A stretch of DNA of 64,000 nt from Saturnia japonica (GCA_033032175.1 CM065325.1:15652930-15716929); one strand, 5' to 3'. Positions 31,936 to 44,019 are shown, numbered from the stretch's first letter. The notes: generated from the letters alone by a model not told the origin. Translations and numbers: made by a program.

Positions 31936-33090
31936 CAAAGGTATATTCGGAATCAGGGCAGAAGTTTCAGGGATTAACTTCGAGAAACGTATTCAAAGTT
32001 TTCCTCTTGATAATAATAGTATAAAGTTCAGTAGACTAGCTAACTAAATTTAGATAGATTACATATTTTAGTGCTATTATATAAGTCTAATATATAATAT
32101 GTATTGTAATAGAAATTAGCAAATTCGTCTCTTACAGTTCACTATAAAGGTATATTGGCCTTTTTTAAGAATACAGAGACTGCGTTGAAGATGATAGTTA
32201 TATTATCTTTTATAGTTGTAATAAAATAGCCAGGAGTCGAAATCTATACATTAAAGTTATTAACGAAGATTCTGAAAAGAAAGATATTGGTAGTTCGCTG
32301 CGTCTCAACAATGAGAAACATTCACAGGGTTCCGACTCAAGAATTAGAGAAATTTACAAAGTGGTACGGCTATATCGCCGATGTTTAATTTTAATACTTA
32401 CACCTACATTTTTTTTGTAATAGTTGTTTTTTATATAAGAAAACCCACGCGGATGGAGTTCCGGACACGGCTAATAGTAAAACATAATTATATTGTAATA
32501 AAAACAACGACTCATAGTTCAAATATTAATTTTAAATCACATTTAATCATAACTAAAAACGAATTAATATGAATACACCATTACTTTCCTCGAACACCTT
32601 GAACATTGTTGGCTAAAGACAAAACGACTGCGCATTGCCCCAATAAATTTAGAACACGGTCCCAAACCCCTAATTAGGGTGTTGGTCGAATTCTGAATGG
32701 TTTAGACTCGGTACAGATAAGCTAATTGCCAATACTGGCTGTTTTACGCGTACGATACGATCTTTATATAATAAATCGTGGGCATTCCAATTAGGTTATA
32801 ATTGGACATTTTATATGGATTTTAGAGTTATGCAATCTCGTTTAACAGTTTCTGAGTGTCCTCATCTACGTATTATGAACGTGAGGATGCTTTTAAGGTT
32901 AAAAAGTTTTAGTTAATTTAATAAGCATTCAAATAAAAACTAAATCGATTCATAACCTGAAACCGTTTCATTTATCTACGGTTTCTCCTTGGTCTTCTTT
33001 TTATTGATACTCCTTCGTGTAATGTAGGTATAATAATAATAGTTTCAGTAGATCAACTACGCTAGCTGAAGATTTTTCGTAGAAGGCGTC
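31936..33090. other. Non-coding stretch; palindrome at 32670
   Basis: Includes the perfect palindrome CCCTAATTAGGG (about 32669-32680) in a locally more complex segment (32600-32830). No gene. Confidence 0.35.
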
Positions 33091-33400
33091 TGTCAGTCAA
33101 TCTGCGACCACCAAAGCCTGTAAACCCAGAGTGCGCATGAAATGGAGTGATGAAATGAACCTATTCAACATGCGCTCATATTTTTACATTACCAAACTCG
33201 AAACAGATAAGACCATTTACTACTGCAACAGTTCATCATAAAATATCCAGAACTAGAAGTTTCCACACAAAGAATTTTTAACCAAAGACGAGTTATAATC
33301 AGAAATAAATTGCTATCTGATGAAGCTATTAACAACTTAAAATGTAAGTTCTTGCAGGCTGAATTTAAAATCGAAAATGAACTCCACTTGACCTAGGTTC
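33091..33400 (+). pseudogene. LINE N-terminal DNA-binding-domain relic (Myb-like region)
   Basis: One frame reads RVRMKWSDEMNLFNMRSYFY then ITKLETDKTIYYC. After a frameshift it reads KYPELEVSTQRIFNQRRVII and RNKLLSDEAINNLK. This resembles the region before the reverse transcriptase in some R2/R4-like non-LTR elements ('RWTxEMNxFLLRxYY ... PELxVxxQRxxDQxRxIxRNKLL'). No catalytic part follows. The family assignment comes from memory of the motif and is tentative. Confidence 0.45.
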
Positions 33401-34419
33401 GTGGTTTTTATAATTACCGAAACTCTTATAGTATTGAGATAAAGAAAGATTCGCAAATAATAATACAGATCTTTATTTCGAAATAATAACATTTACAACT
33501 TAAAATCTAAAACAAAACAAACAGATTATAATGTAATAGAAATAACAGACAGATAAATATAACAGACAGATTATAATATGTCCCTTAGTTCTGTGTGTGT
33601 GTTGGATTATATTTATATTATTAATTTCTGTATTTTTATGGTAGTAATTTAGGGAGACCAGTCAGAATACCAGCGCTGCGCTGATTCAGTGTTGCAAACT
33701 TTTCTTTTTTTTAACTATAAATGGCGTGTTGTTATTTTAAAATTTTAAAATATTTGTGAACTATCTTAGCCGAATTTTTATTGGAAGATATCGTGAGCAA
33801 TAAATGAAACAGACGTACAGGGAAAAATAAAAACGCCATGACTAATTATAACGAAGTTAATCAAGGAACATAACAGTACCAGATGGCCTCGCCGAAAGTC
33901 GATGGTGGATTAAAACGCTATTTTACAATAATTTTAATTCACTAATGGGTCTCTGCAGGCAGCGAACGAAGAAGATAATTAGCAAATTGGCTAATGATTA
34001 TTATTTTTAGTATCTTACAAAGGGCGACCCTTAGGTCTGTGGTTTAAGGGAAAAGAATCTAACAAAAGTTATTTTCGATTTTAATTATTATATTTCAAAT
34101 ATAAATTATAATAATTTTAATTTCATGATTTGAAAAATTGATCAAAAACGCGTTAAACTGACTAAAATTAGACCAAACGCCAATTCACAGTTCAAAATAT
34201 TTTCTATATATTTAGGAAATATTCACAATGTTTAGGAGAACAATTCCTATTAGATATGTTTTTACCTAATTAGCATTGTTTTATTCTGCTGATTAATCAA
34301 TGCACAAATCACATATTAGATACAAGTTTGACGTGTATTACAATAAAAATTTATCTGGGTGTTCTTTATGCTATTATTTAAGCTCATAAGACAGATTCAA
34401 CGGCTACTATCGAGAGATG
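33401..34419. other. AT-rich stretch, nothing recognised
   Basis: A-rich runs with repeated AACAGACAGATAAATA/ATTATAATGT words near 33530-33580. No coding or element boundary. Confidence 0.4.
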
Positions 34420-34770
34420 GGTAACTCATCTCTTGTCATCGTTGTCGTGCCTCTCGGCAGTAGGATGATGGATATAAACTGGCTGATCCCGAAATACGAC
34501 ATACTAAAAAAGGGGCACCGTGAAGGGCTTATTGCCATACGTGTGTGTATCCAATACCCTAGCACCTCACTTGGTTATTGGATAAACAACGGCTGATCGC
34601 GGACTGTCGTATGCCTAACGTGTCGTCGTATGTCGTACACCTGATGTATGGTGGTCGTAATTCAGTTGGATACAATTATCGTGTCCTGCCAGCAAGCAAA
34701 CAATATGATTTGTCACCGTCGCCATTTGAAATTGTTCGGTTGTCGCCACTTGCCATGGAAATAATTAATA
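34420..34770. other. GC-richer unidentified segment, probably repeat-derived
   Basis: Holds ATTGGATACACACACGTATG on the minus strand and AGGGCTTATTGCCATACGTG on the plus. I associate these words with lepidopteran repeats, but no second copy is in the window. A plus-strand frame at 34578-34916 crosses it and has no domain. Confidence 0.3.
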
Positions 34771-36717
34771 TACAAATGTACTATGTAATATTAGGCAAGA
34801 AAAAATTTGTTAATATTTATTTTAAATCGCGGTGTTCTTATTCTTCACGTGTCTTGTTCCTACAGATGTCGAACAGCTATAAAAATTTAATATTTTTTTA
34901 TTTAATTAGTGGATAATAATTAATGAATATCTCTAAAGTGCCTAATGTGGAAGTGGATGTTCTTTTTAAAGTTCATTAAAACTGAAATGAGCATGCAACC
35001 ATTGCAATAGATTTAAATATAACGACACTGTGGAGAGTAATGTAAAGTTAAGTTTGATACTTTAACATGGAAGAATTTGGTTATCGTTAAACTGGATGTA
35101 ACGGAGAAGAAGTGAAAATGCGACGTATAGGTATTGGTAAGACATAAAAAAAATAACATAAATGCTATTTTGTTCTAACTTTTGGCATAAATATATTAAT
35201 AGGGCAAAAAAGGTTCATAAAACATAACAATGATAATATCATAAAGATTTTAAGGATTTGTAAACAGAAATATTGATTTAATAGTTACATCAGTTATATA
35301 AAAATAAATTTTCGAATACCTACGAATTAGATGAAGCAAATATCTTCGTGAAACTTTTAAAGACAATCTATAGAGTACGTAAATAAATGTATAATAATAA
35401 ATGTGCTTTGTAAGGAAGCAATACTAATAAGTGTTTAAATGCAAGCTGACGCAAAAAAAAAATCAGTGAACTACACATTTCCTAGTATAAATGATTCTTC
35501 AAAATTATTTAACTGTATTATAAACCTGAAAAGCTTTTTAAATCACCTTTAAGGGATCTTTGTTCATTAAAAACCTTACGTTAGACTCAGTCGACCTAAT
35601 TTCAGATAAGTCAGTAAGAATTTATCTGTCGTTAGCAAAAAGGGAACAAAAGATCAAGATACCGGATCTCCAAATTAATTCTCTTGCCCGCATTCTGTTC
35701 AGATTTAACCTGACGGTTTTACTACGAGTGTACGTCCTTCAAGAGTTGTACTTAATTATTGAGGTAGTACTTTTTGTAAGAATAAATAGATAAATTTAGA
35801 ACCAAAACTTGATAACAGTCAAATCAAAAAAGAAATCTAGGTTAAACTCAGATACAGCTTTCCACTTCCATTCTCATCTCTTGTATACTTGCTAGGTCAC
35901 CTAGGTATATCAGTGTATTGCTTCAAGTATTTCACGACACGATTATCTACCAGCGGGTATTACTGCAGAAGAAAACGTAGATCAAGTAAAGCCGGTGTTC
36001 AATGAAGAATCATATTGAAGTGTTGTTGCTGTAACTGTGAAGCCACCTAAGATACCACCTGCATCTCACCTACAAACTGTTGCCGTCTCATAGACTGTAG
36101 CTGTACCAGAATTTTATACACAGCAAAATTAGGAAGATGCGTTGAATTCAAAATGTTTGATGATTAATGCAATTTTCTTCATGTACCACTATTTATGGAT
36201 TTGGCAAAAAATCTCTTTATTTAAGAGGGTTTTACAGTTGGTGTATAGCAGCCCCGTCGGAGCATATCCAAATTCTACAAAATTACATAAATTTCTACAT
36301 TAAATAAAACTATTTTCTAGATAATAATACCACATACTTATATTTCTTATACCATAACTATTAACAATACAGTTCCACAGCATACATCCAGCCGAACCAA
36401 AAGTCGGTCCCGGTAGTATACTGTGGAAAATACCTACATCTAAAGAACATAACCCTAAACCTAAAATTAAACGACTTTTGCTTATTTCATACCTTCTTTA
36501 GCAATTTTAAATACAGACAATTATTAGTCGCTAAGAAAACAACCAAGAAATCTGAGATATTTATAATTGATTAATGGAATTTCAACGTTTCATCGTAGAA
36601 TATTATAAAGACGTTTTGATGTGCATTAAACAATATTGCGTTAGGCTTATTACCTATTCCAAATATAAAGGTTCTCCTTTTCATTATACCAAGGAAAGGT
36701 AGTGAATATTACAATAG
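34771..36717. other. AT-rich stretch, nothing recognised
   Basis: About 1.9 kb. A small hairpin lies at 36373-36430 (TTCCACAGCATAC with GTATACTGTGGAA). The 77-codon frame at 35560-35793 has no recognised domain. Otherwise nothing. Confidence 0.35.
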
Positions 36718-36844
36718 TTGAACCTCATAGCAGAGTTGTTATTATTTCGTAACAGAACCACACGTGGATACCGGAGCGACAATTTTACGCTAACATCCAT
36801 CTCGGCACGAATTAACAAATTTGTTACGTCTGATGTTTGCTGTA

Positions 36845-37070
36845 CTATGAAGCTGTGGATCTATCCTGCAGCCAGTGTATTCCCTACTTCCTTCAACATG
36901 GAGTCCATTAAACATAACGTGAAAATACATTTCATCAAGCTGGCATGACAGCGATGTTTGACGATGGATTGTAGATTCTACGGTGGTCGCCAATACTGTT
37001 GGATTGCATTGTGCTCAACATCTGGTACAGTGTCGCCACTTTGCTTTGCTACTATAAAAAAGAGTCACTT
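36845..37070 (+). pseudogene. LINE 3'-end fragment ('LPxNVFPPSYNI' family)
   Basis: Reads MKLWIYPAASVFPTSFNMES then IKHNVKIHFIKLA and stop. The following 3' UTR (GATTGTAGATTCTACGGTGG, TCGCCAATACTGTTGG, GTGTCGCCACTTTGC) is shared in outline with 46980-47110 (TAGATTGTCGATTTTTCGGT, GGTCGCCTTTATGTTTGG). The tail ends near CTACTATAAAAAAGAG, the same CTATAAAA ending as at 47098. Confidence 0.6.
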
Positions 37071-37148
37071 TATATACCTCTCGACCGATGTTCCTAAATG
37101 TTGCATATTCTTGGTTGTTATTTACCAATTACCATTATTATTAGATGA

Positions 37149-37582
37149 CTAGCTATGCCCGCGACTTCTTTCGCGTGAACTACAGAATACTGTTGATTTT
37201 TTTGTAGGCCTATTTAATATCTAAAATTATGTAGTATATTAATTTGTTATATCTCTTATGGTTTACTCAGCGTAAGCCATTTAAGCGCTCGAATTGATTC
37301 ACCATTATAATTATTTTTTTTATTTGCGAAGAAACCTAATTCTTTTTTAAAATTAAAGTACCCTAAGTTACTTCATAAAATATCAGCTATCTGCCAGTGA
37401 AAGTCCTGTCAAAATCGGTAAAACCGTTTCGGAGATTTACCGGAATAAACAGACAGACAAAAAATTTAAAAAAAATGGTTTTTTTTTTGTTATAGGTTTT
37501 GTATGTACTTTCATATGCATTTAGTAAAAAGCTGTTATTTTGACATTACTAACAGGCACTTCAATTTTATTAATTGTATAGA
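37149..37582 (-). mobile_element. Helitron-like element, family D copy 4 (complete ends)
   Basis: On the minus strand it starts TCTATACAATTAATAAAATT (37582) after host A and ends CGGGCATAGCTAG (37149) before host T. A hairpin CGCGA-AAGAAG-TCGCG sits about 11 bases from the 3' end. Both Helitron end rules are met. Length 434 bp, no coding. Confidence 0.85.
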
Positions 37583-37739
37583 TTACAATCTACAAATTCC
37601 ATAGCATTAGCAACGATACTACGATCGCATTGTGTAAAAACTTTCCCTATCATAGATTGCCAACCCTAGCTAACGTATTATAAATTACATAACACAATTT
37701 AATAATCGACTATGAATCGAGAATAAAGAGTAAAATACC

Positions 37740-37880
37740 ACCCACGTCGAGCACGATGCACGACTCGATAAATTTGTCTCTCTCCGCAAATTCGCGGATG
37801 TCCATTATTTGACGTCACGAGCGCCACGCCCGCTGCGAATGGAAACCGACATTACCCGTTTGAATTATCGCTTTGGCTAT
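37740..37880. promoter_or_regulatory. CpG-rich patch with CRE and GC box, candidate regulatory element
   Basis: TTGACGTCACGAGCGCCACG includes the octamer TGACGTCA (37810-37817), followed by a CCACGCCC GC/KLF-type box. The patch is clearly richer in CpG than the flanks and matches no repeat in the window. No gene start is visible nearby. Confidence 0.25.
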
Positions 37881-38147
37881 TTTTATTTATGTGTTATGCG
37901 TTAACACTGTATTAATTAACGTGTTCATTGCGGCTGGGATGGAAACGTTCTACAGCTTGCTTATAAAGCTGTACGTTAACAAAGGATACAGATACTCTTT
38001 CGTACGCCTATGTCTATGTCTATGGGCCTGGGTAAAAAAAGATATGTAAAAATATGAAAACGGTGTAAATTAATAGCTAATGCATTATGAAACAGTCACT
38101 GAAAATTAAGCGGCTGTGCATCATTCAAAAGACATATCACAGTATAT

Positions 38148-38385
38148 TAAGGTGGATCATTATATGAATGATAGTAATGTCTGGAAGTGACTGCCTCTCT
38201 GTGCAACCACTAAACAGTTATTATTGTACATGGTATATTAACATTTGTACAGTTGACAAAAAAAAAGATAAACCCGATCGAGGTTCTTACCGGTTCTTCT
38301 CGATGTCTGGGACAACTTTCGAACCGGCAATAGTGTTTTTACCTTCTTAAGGCATTAATTTGAATAAAGATGATTTTGATTGATT
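38148..38385 (+). mobile_element. LINE 3' tail, second copy of the 14.2-kb family
   Basis: Begins AAGGTGGATCATTATATGAA (the last coding codons) and continues AATGTCTGGAAGTGACTGCC, AAACCCGATCGAGGTTCTTA, CCGGTTCTTCTCGATGTCTG and AATAAAGATGATTTTGATTG, matching 14530-14790. It is severely 5'-truncated (about 240 bp), as is usual for LINEs. Confidence 0.85.
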
Positions 38386-38944
38386 GAGTAATAGTGGATC
38401 TTGCGCTGAATGATAACAATTATATTGAACTTTATCGGCTTCATTATCCTGAAATGATCGACGTAATAAACGTTGATTGCTTTAACCTTTTAACTTATTT
38501 GTATTTCATGTATTATGTTTTACTTCAATAGCCTTAATAGATAAATATCGCTCCACCTAGTTAAGTTAATGGAGCGCTTTCGAGGGTTTAAAAAAAATAC
38601 AAGACTGATTCTTAAGGAACTTTATTAAAGAATGAATTACAATTGTACAAAGCTCTATTTATAAACTCTTAGTTTAAAAACATCAGATGGCTGTTTACAG
38701 GGAATACAAATGTGGTTATCGCCAATTCGTAGACATAATACAATTACTTAAATAATTAATATGTAATTAATTAATTATGTAACATCTTTAACTTATGTGC
38801 TAATTAACAAGACGAAAGAAGAAAGGGTACAGACTGTATTACTACCTACTTTTATTTGTCTTACTAAGTCTAAAACACGGTACGACTAATTTATCTCTAT
38901 TTCTAGTATTAATATTGCGCTAATCTTTGGCAAATTCTAGTTTG

Positions 38945-39055
38945 ACTAGCTTGGCGTGCTACCACCTTCAAGTTGAAATTCTGTCGCCGAGTATCTATGG
39001 GTCTGTTCCGGTAGCTACACTTGCTGCCAATCCCGCCACTAAAGTCAGCATGTTA
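38945..39055 (+). mobile_element. tRNA-derived SINE, family K copy 4 (3' part)
   Basis: TTGGCGTGCTACCACCTTCA, AGTTGAAATTCTGTCGCCGA, CTGTTCCGGTAGCTACACTT and CAATCCCGCCACTAAAGTCA. Confidence 0.65.
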
Positions 39056-39091
39056 AACTATAAATAACTAATGAAATAGTTATATTAGAGA

Positions 39092-39796
39092 CTAGATGAC
39101 CCGCGCAACTTCGTCTGCATTATATAAGAAAGAGAGAGAGAAAGGGTTAGAGAGAGTGGGTCGTAGGCACTGTATTATGGGTACCACCCGCATCCCACAT
39201 GATTCTGCTTAATAAAAATGCGCTCGCGATACTTGATAATTATTTTGCAGCCGAGTTATTTTAAATCTATTATATCTCCTAAGATATTCATTTAAATCAA
39301 TTTTACTGTTATGTGCAATTTTGATCAAAATTAAATACTTGTGATGAATAAGGTATTTATTTCTACAATGATAAAAACATATGTGTACACATACATGTGT
39401 ATAAAAACACCTTCGCAAATAATTCATTATTTTAGAACAAATTTTATTACCATAAAAAGGTTATATTGCGTAAATATTAAAAGATAGGCATAAGCTGTCG
39501 CGGGCTTTTTTTATAAATTTTTAAGAGATACAATTTCGTCACACATGATTTTAACTTTAACCATTCACGCAGCGCACGCAATGGAAGTTCTCAAAAGGAA
39601 TAAATATCCCCGTGCTTACAATACTTTTCATTGATGCCCCGCTCCTATTTGTCGTAGCGTAATGTTATTTATAGCCTATAGCCTTCCTCAATAATTGGGC
39701 AATACAACACTAAAACACTTTTTTCATTCGAACCAGTAGTTCTTGAGATTAGCGTATTCAACCAAACAAACAAACTCTTCAGCTTTATAATACATA
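39092..39796 (-). mobile_element. Helitron-like element, family C copy 3
   Basis: On the minus strand it ends GCGCGGGTCATCTAG at 39092 before host T. It shares the whole body with 46043-46715: GTTTGTTTGTTTGGTTGAAT, ACTACTGGTTCGAATGAAAA, TTATTGAGGAAGGCTATAGG, AGGAGCGGGGCATCAATGAA and the AGAGAGAGAAAG/ACCCACTCTCTC region. The 5' end (near TTATAAAGCTGAAGAGTTTG) has lost the TCTATACTAA start. Confidence 0.8.
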
Positions 39797-40892
39797 AAAA
39801 AGTGTTCAAAAGCTAAAGATACTCTGCTGACCTCACCTACACGTTACTAGACATGGATGCTGGTTTTGATCAATGTTTATATTACTCGCAGTTGATCTAG
39901 GGATTTAATTTAATCAAACCAGTATAAAATCCCAAACCGAGTGAATTAAAAAGGTCTCGCGAATTAGCCAAAAAATCCTATAAAAAAACTCGATCACTTT
40001 TTATTCCGAATGATTCTTTGATATATTGCTAGTGGAACATGGAATTTTTTCCTTGCGATCGGTGGAACGTCACGAGATCTGGTTTCGAGATTAATGGCCT
40101 TTTTCATAGATATTTTTTAAAGGAATATCCTCTTTCCTTTGCTTCGTGTCCATTATATAATTGTTTTAATCCTTAAAAAATATTTTTAATAGCGATTAAT
40201 AATTATAGTTGTTTCAAATAAAAAGTTGTGTGTTTTAAGCAAGTAAGAATTTAATTTAAATTTATTAAGTTAACAACAAGGCATACACTTTACTAAAATT
40301 AAAAATACAAAACATGCCTAAATTAGAATTTAAGTGTTGCCATAATTAAAGGTTGCACTGACATCCTAAAATTAAGTAGTGTAACTAATTTTGAATATAC
40401 ATAAAATCAAGAGAATATAGATACGAATGAATAAGATAAGAATTTATACTTTTTTGACGTAACAAAACTAAAACTCCAAAAATTATATTGTGTGCCAACA
40501 ACATTATGAAGCTACCAATCGGGAGTTTTTGGCGGGATCTTGAAGTCACATATTGTGGTTTTTATTTCTAATTCATTAACTTAGGTTTTTAACCCTATAT
40601 TATGTAATATTACGTTTTGCGTTATATACTTTGGTTATTGTGCTTATTTGAAATGAATTATAAATATAAACTGAAAGTATGCATTTTGAAATGTCACATA
40701 AGATCCCTAGATCGTTGTAGGAATGGAGCCACCATCTTGTTAACGCCACTTTGAATAAAATACCTACTACTACGAAGGGTTGAAAACATTGATGCTGTCA
40801 TGTGCTTTTTACTGTGCCAAAACAAGAAGAAGAAGCTAAGTACCAATCAATGATAATATTGTAAATTGCTGGCTTTCAATTTTTATTATTAA
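39797..40892. other. AT-rich stretch, nothing recognised
   Basis: No coding frame or repeat. A GATCTTGAAGTCACA-containing patch near 40520-40560 is unremarkable. Confidence 0.35.
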
Positions 40893-41075
40893 CTAGAAAA
40901 ACTCAAACCACGCGTTGCCGTGGCACAGAATTTTTTTTTGATGCGATCGCTACCATACTTTGCAGGATCACTTCGTGAGTTAATATGAAGAAAAAAACAT
41001 CAAAATCGCTCCAGCAGTTGTCGCGTAACCGTGGAATATACACAGACACATCTATTTACATATATATTATATAGA
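40893..41075 (-). mobile_element. Helitron-like repeat, single copy
   Basis: On the minus strand it ends GCGTGGTTTGAGTTTTTCTAG at 40893 before host T (A at 40892). The body includes GCGACAACTGCTGGAGCGAT, TTTGATGTTTTTTTCTTCAT and ATTAACTCACGAAGTGATCC. It is distinct from the other families. The 5' boundary is approximate. Confidence 0.5.
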
Positions 41076-41716
41076 TTGTATAAAAAAGGTAACGTTTTCT
41101 AAATAAACATTTTTGCAAATAAATTATAATAATTTTTATTTACATATAATAAAAGTCAGTAAAATGCAACAAACATTATAATCACTGATGGCTAACTTTT
41201 TTATGTCACACTTCCGTAACATGATGAGATTTAACCTCTACCAAGAGCGCTAAAAGAAGTCTAATTAAAAAAAAATTCTGGCCACGTTACGAACAGACAC
41301 GACAATCTTACATATTATATTTAGGTATATCAGAGCGTGTCGAAAAAGTGCGAATAAAACAGGTAGCCACGATTTATCGTACATCTTAAAATGTATTATG
41401 GTTTAAATTTTAATGTCTCACTAGTTACTATAAACTAAGGATTTTCGAAATAATTATACTTTTAAAGAAAAATAAAATTCTTTCAATAACTTATCCAAAT
41501 ATCTTTCAAAGTTATTAATCAAATATTAATTTAATTTAGGCACAGAGGTAGCGTCAAACCTCCCACCCGGTTCGAAAAACATATTTATTATACCGATCAA
41601 CTTCGTCAACCAAACGTGCGAGAACTTGTAAAAATCTCGATTTTTTTTATACGGAATGGGATTACAATTAAACTTTATTAATTTACAACAACCTACACAC
41701 ATACGTATAATGTATA

Positions 41717-42240
41717 TCTGTAGAATTAAAAAAATTGAAGTGTCTGTTTGTAATGTCAAATTAACAGTTTTTTACTAAATGCATATGAAAGTATAAACGA
41801 TATCTATAACAAAAAGGGCACTTTAAAATGTTTGTCTGTCTGTCTGTCTGTCTGTTTGTTCCGGATAATCTCCGAAATGGTTGGACCGATTTTGACGGGA
41901 CATTCACTGATAGATAACTGATGATATAGGGAGTAACTTAAGCTACTTTTATTTTAGAAAAATAATTAATGTTCTGCACAAATAAAAAACTGGTCATGGT
42001 GAATCAATTCTGGTGCTTAAATGGCTTATGCGGATTAAACCATAAGAGATATAGCAAATTAATGTACTACATAATTATAAGCATTAAAAAGACCCAAAAA
42101 GAAATCCAGGAGAGTATATGTCTATCTTCTAAGGAACACCCACAATAAGCATTTTTGTCTTTAAAATAGCCGGGAGTGGGGGATCAAGTTTCGCGCGGGC
42201 ATTCTGTAGTCCACGTGAGCGAAGCCATGAGCACAGCTAG
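41717..42240 (+). mobile_element. Helitron-like element, family D copy 1 (complete ends)
   Basis: Starts TCTGTAGAATTAAAAAAATT after host A (41716), ends GAGCACAGCTAG at 42240 before host T. The body is shared with the other family D copies: GTCAAATTAACAGTTTTTTA, GATTTTGACGGGACATTCAC, TGGCTTATGCGGATTAAACC, GGAACACCCACAATAAGCAT and GTAGTCCACGTGAGCGAAGC. A (GTCT)n run of about six units lies at 41833-41855. Confidence 0.85.
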
Positions 42241-42605
42241 TACTTTATATAAACCGCCTTCTTATTTTTATTTAATGCAAATGTTTTTCTTCCACAATTC
42301 TGCCAACATTACGTAAGTAGTATATTTTCTAATTATTCTTGTAATCATCAAAAATGTAGCTCAAACGAGATGGTAGCCCATTGTTAAAATTGTTTAAGGC
42401 GTTTTTGTGGTACCTAACTGAAAATGCATTCTTCTAGTTATTATTTATAATCCACTTCTCTTCTGCACAATAATCAAACTACATCACGTAAAATACCACC
42501 AACATTATAAAATATGGCGTTAAGTAAAATAAGCTTATGAATTAAAACGAAAACTACATTACAGATAAAACTTCCGACAAAAACTTTGTAACATCGTCAT
42601 TGAAT

Positions 42606-42690
42606 TAAAAGTCCGGTGAAGCTGTAAAAGCCATCAGAGGCTCCAAGGCCCCTAAGGCTGACAGTATAGTCAGTTCAATAACTCATTTAA
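42606..42690 (+). mobile_element. Retroposon 3' end, family J
   Basis: AGTCCGGTGAAGCTGTAAAA, GCCATCAGAGGCTCCAAGGC and CCCTAAGGCTGACAGTATAG followed by TCAGTTCAATAACTCA. Matches 19425-19500 and the reverse copy at 55044-55121. Confidence 0.65.
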
Positions 42691-42769
42691 CTAATATTTT
42701 AATTTTGATATTTCTTTTTAAGCAAACATGTTACTCTAAAATCATTATATTAATAAGTGAAACAAAAAC

Positions 42770-43021
42770 TGTCTTAGCCTAGTGGTCGTAAGCGCGACTG
42801 CTATGACCGAGGTCCTGGATTCGAATCCCAGATCGAGCAAAGTGTTAATGGATTTTTCCTATGAAATTCTCAGTAGCAGCTCGGAGTTTGGTTTCGTGCC
42901 CGATTAATGGCAATAGGCTCGCCTTCTATTACATGGGACCTAAAAACATACTCGGCGAATTGTGGGTGTACATTAGTACACCTCTGCCTAACCCTTCGGG
43001 AAATACAGGCGTGATGGTATG
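42770..43021 (+). mobile_element. tRNA-derived SINE, family S copy 1 (complete head)
   Basis: Pol III boxes are visible: A box TTAGCCTAGTGGTCGTAAGC (42774-42793) and B box GATTCGAATCC (42818-42828), with tRNA-like spacing of about 33 bases. The body is CGAGCAAAGTGTTAATGGAT, TCTCAGTAGCAGCTCGGAGT, CCGATTAATGGCAATAGGCT, ATACTCGGCGAATTGTGGGT, GTACACCTCTGCCTAACCCT and TACAGGCGTGATGGTATGTT. The right end runs straight into family B copy 2. Confidence 0.85.
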
Positions 43022-43373
43022 TTATATTATGTGAAACAAAAACTTTCTACCCCTTTTTAAGCGTATTGCTTGCACGGAAGACTGTGAGATTTGGCATGGT
43101 TAAAGTTTATACGGAGAAGGAGATCAGAAAGCTAAAATTTATCTATAATATTTGTTACTAAAATATTAAATAAAATAAATTAATACTGCGAATCTGAACT
43201 CGACCAGTGCCATTGAACTTAGACCCCCCAAAATATTGACATTGTCACTCAATGAAAAGTGACCGCAAGTGATATAATATTCATTGTTTAAGTTCAAATT
43301 GCTAATATTAAACAGAAAATAGTCTGAGATTAAAAAGTCGCTGGCCGAATATCAATCATTGGGCGATCGCTAG
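43022..43373 (+). mobile_element. Helitron-like element, family B copy 2
   Basis: Starts near TATTATGTGAAACAAAAACT, continues CTTTTTAAGCGTATTGCTTG, CACGGAAGACTGTGAGATTT, GACCAGTGCCATTGAACTTA and AATATTGACATTGTCACTCA, and ends GGGCGATCGCTAG at 43373 before host T. It is fused to the 3' end of a SINE, so one of the two inserted at or beside the other's end. Confidence 0.75.
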
Positions 43374-43436
43374 TAATTACTTTATAAATATATTTTTTAA
43401 TAAATAATTAAAAGGTACCTGTATAATCTGGAAATG

Positions 43437-43635
43437 TGACGTCATCACCACCGTGCTCTTTTCCTCATAGCACTTTTATTTGATTGTAGTTTGAAACCTT
43501 AAGGACATATTCTCATCGTTTCGTTTTATTTTTAAGGGATGCATCCGGACCGGCTGTGATCCAACGTCTTCCGGTCTCGGACCGGAAACCGGATCCCGGC
43601 CCGCCGTCCGGCTAATGGATCGAAATGGCGACGAT
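43437..43635. promoter_or_regulatory. CRE octamer and CCGG-rich GC island
   Basis: TGACGTCA at 43437-43444, then a very GC-rich 100 bp (43535-43630) full of CCGG: GCATCCGGACCGGCTGTGAT, TTCCGGTCTCGGACCGGAAA and GATCCCGGCCCGCCGTCCGG. It is the sharpest base-composition jump in this part of the window. No promoter TATA and no coding frame of known type. A minus-strand 67-codon frame through it is unrecognised. Confidence 0.3.
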
Positions 43636-44019
43636 AAATATTGCCAGCAATATTGAAATTTAAATACGTTTTCACACATGTCCGGATCGTATAGACGTAT
43701 TGAAAAAAAAGTTTATTCGAATTGTGCCGACTACGTTTCAGACTTAATTAGAACACTTGTATAAAAATATTTTGTTTAGTAAAACGGCAAACGTCGATTA
43801 TTTTATTTATATAAATTAAATAATTACCACATTGAAGGAATGTAATAAAATTGTATTTAATAATTTATAAAAAAGTTAATGTATTGATTAAGTTTATAAT
43901 TTTAATTCTTTATAATAATAATTAATAACAAAATACTTATGTATATTTATAACTTTTTATGCAACACGGCAATTTTTAACATAAAATAAAACGAAATTCA
44001 GTGATTTTGAAGAGTTCCC

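Noticed and set aside
34578..34916. 112-codon plus-strand frame as a gene
   Set aside because: Starts in a GC-richer repeat-like patch and continues into AT-rich DNA with random composition. No domain.
42770..42840. Functional tRNA gene
   Set aside because: A and B boxes are present, but the segment cannot fold as a cloverleaf and is the head of a repeated SINE.
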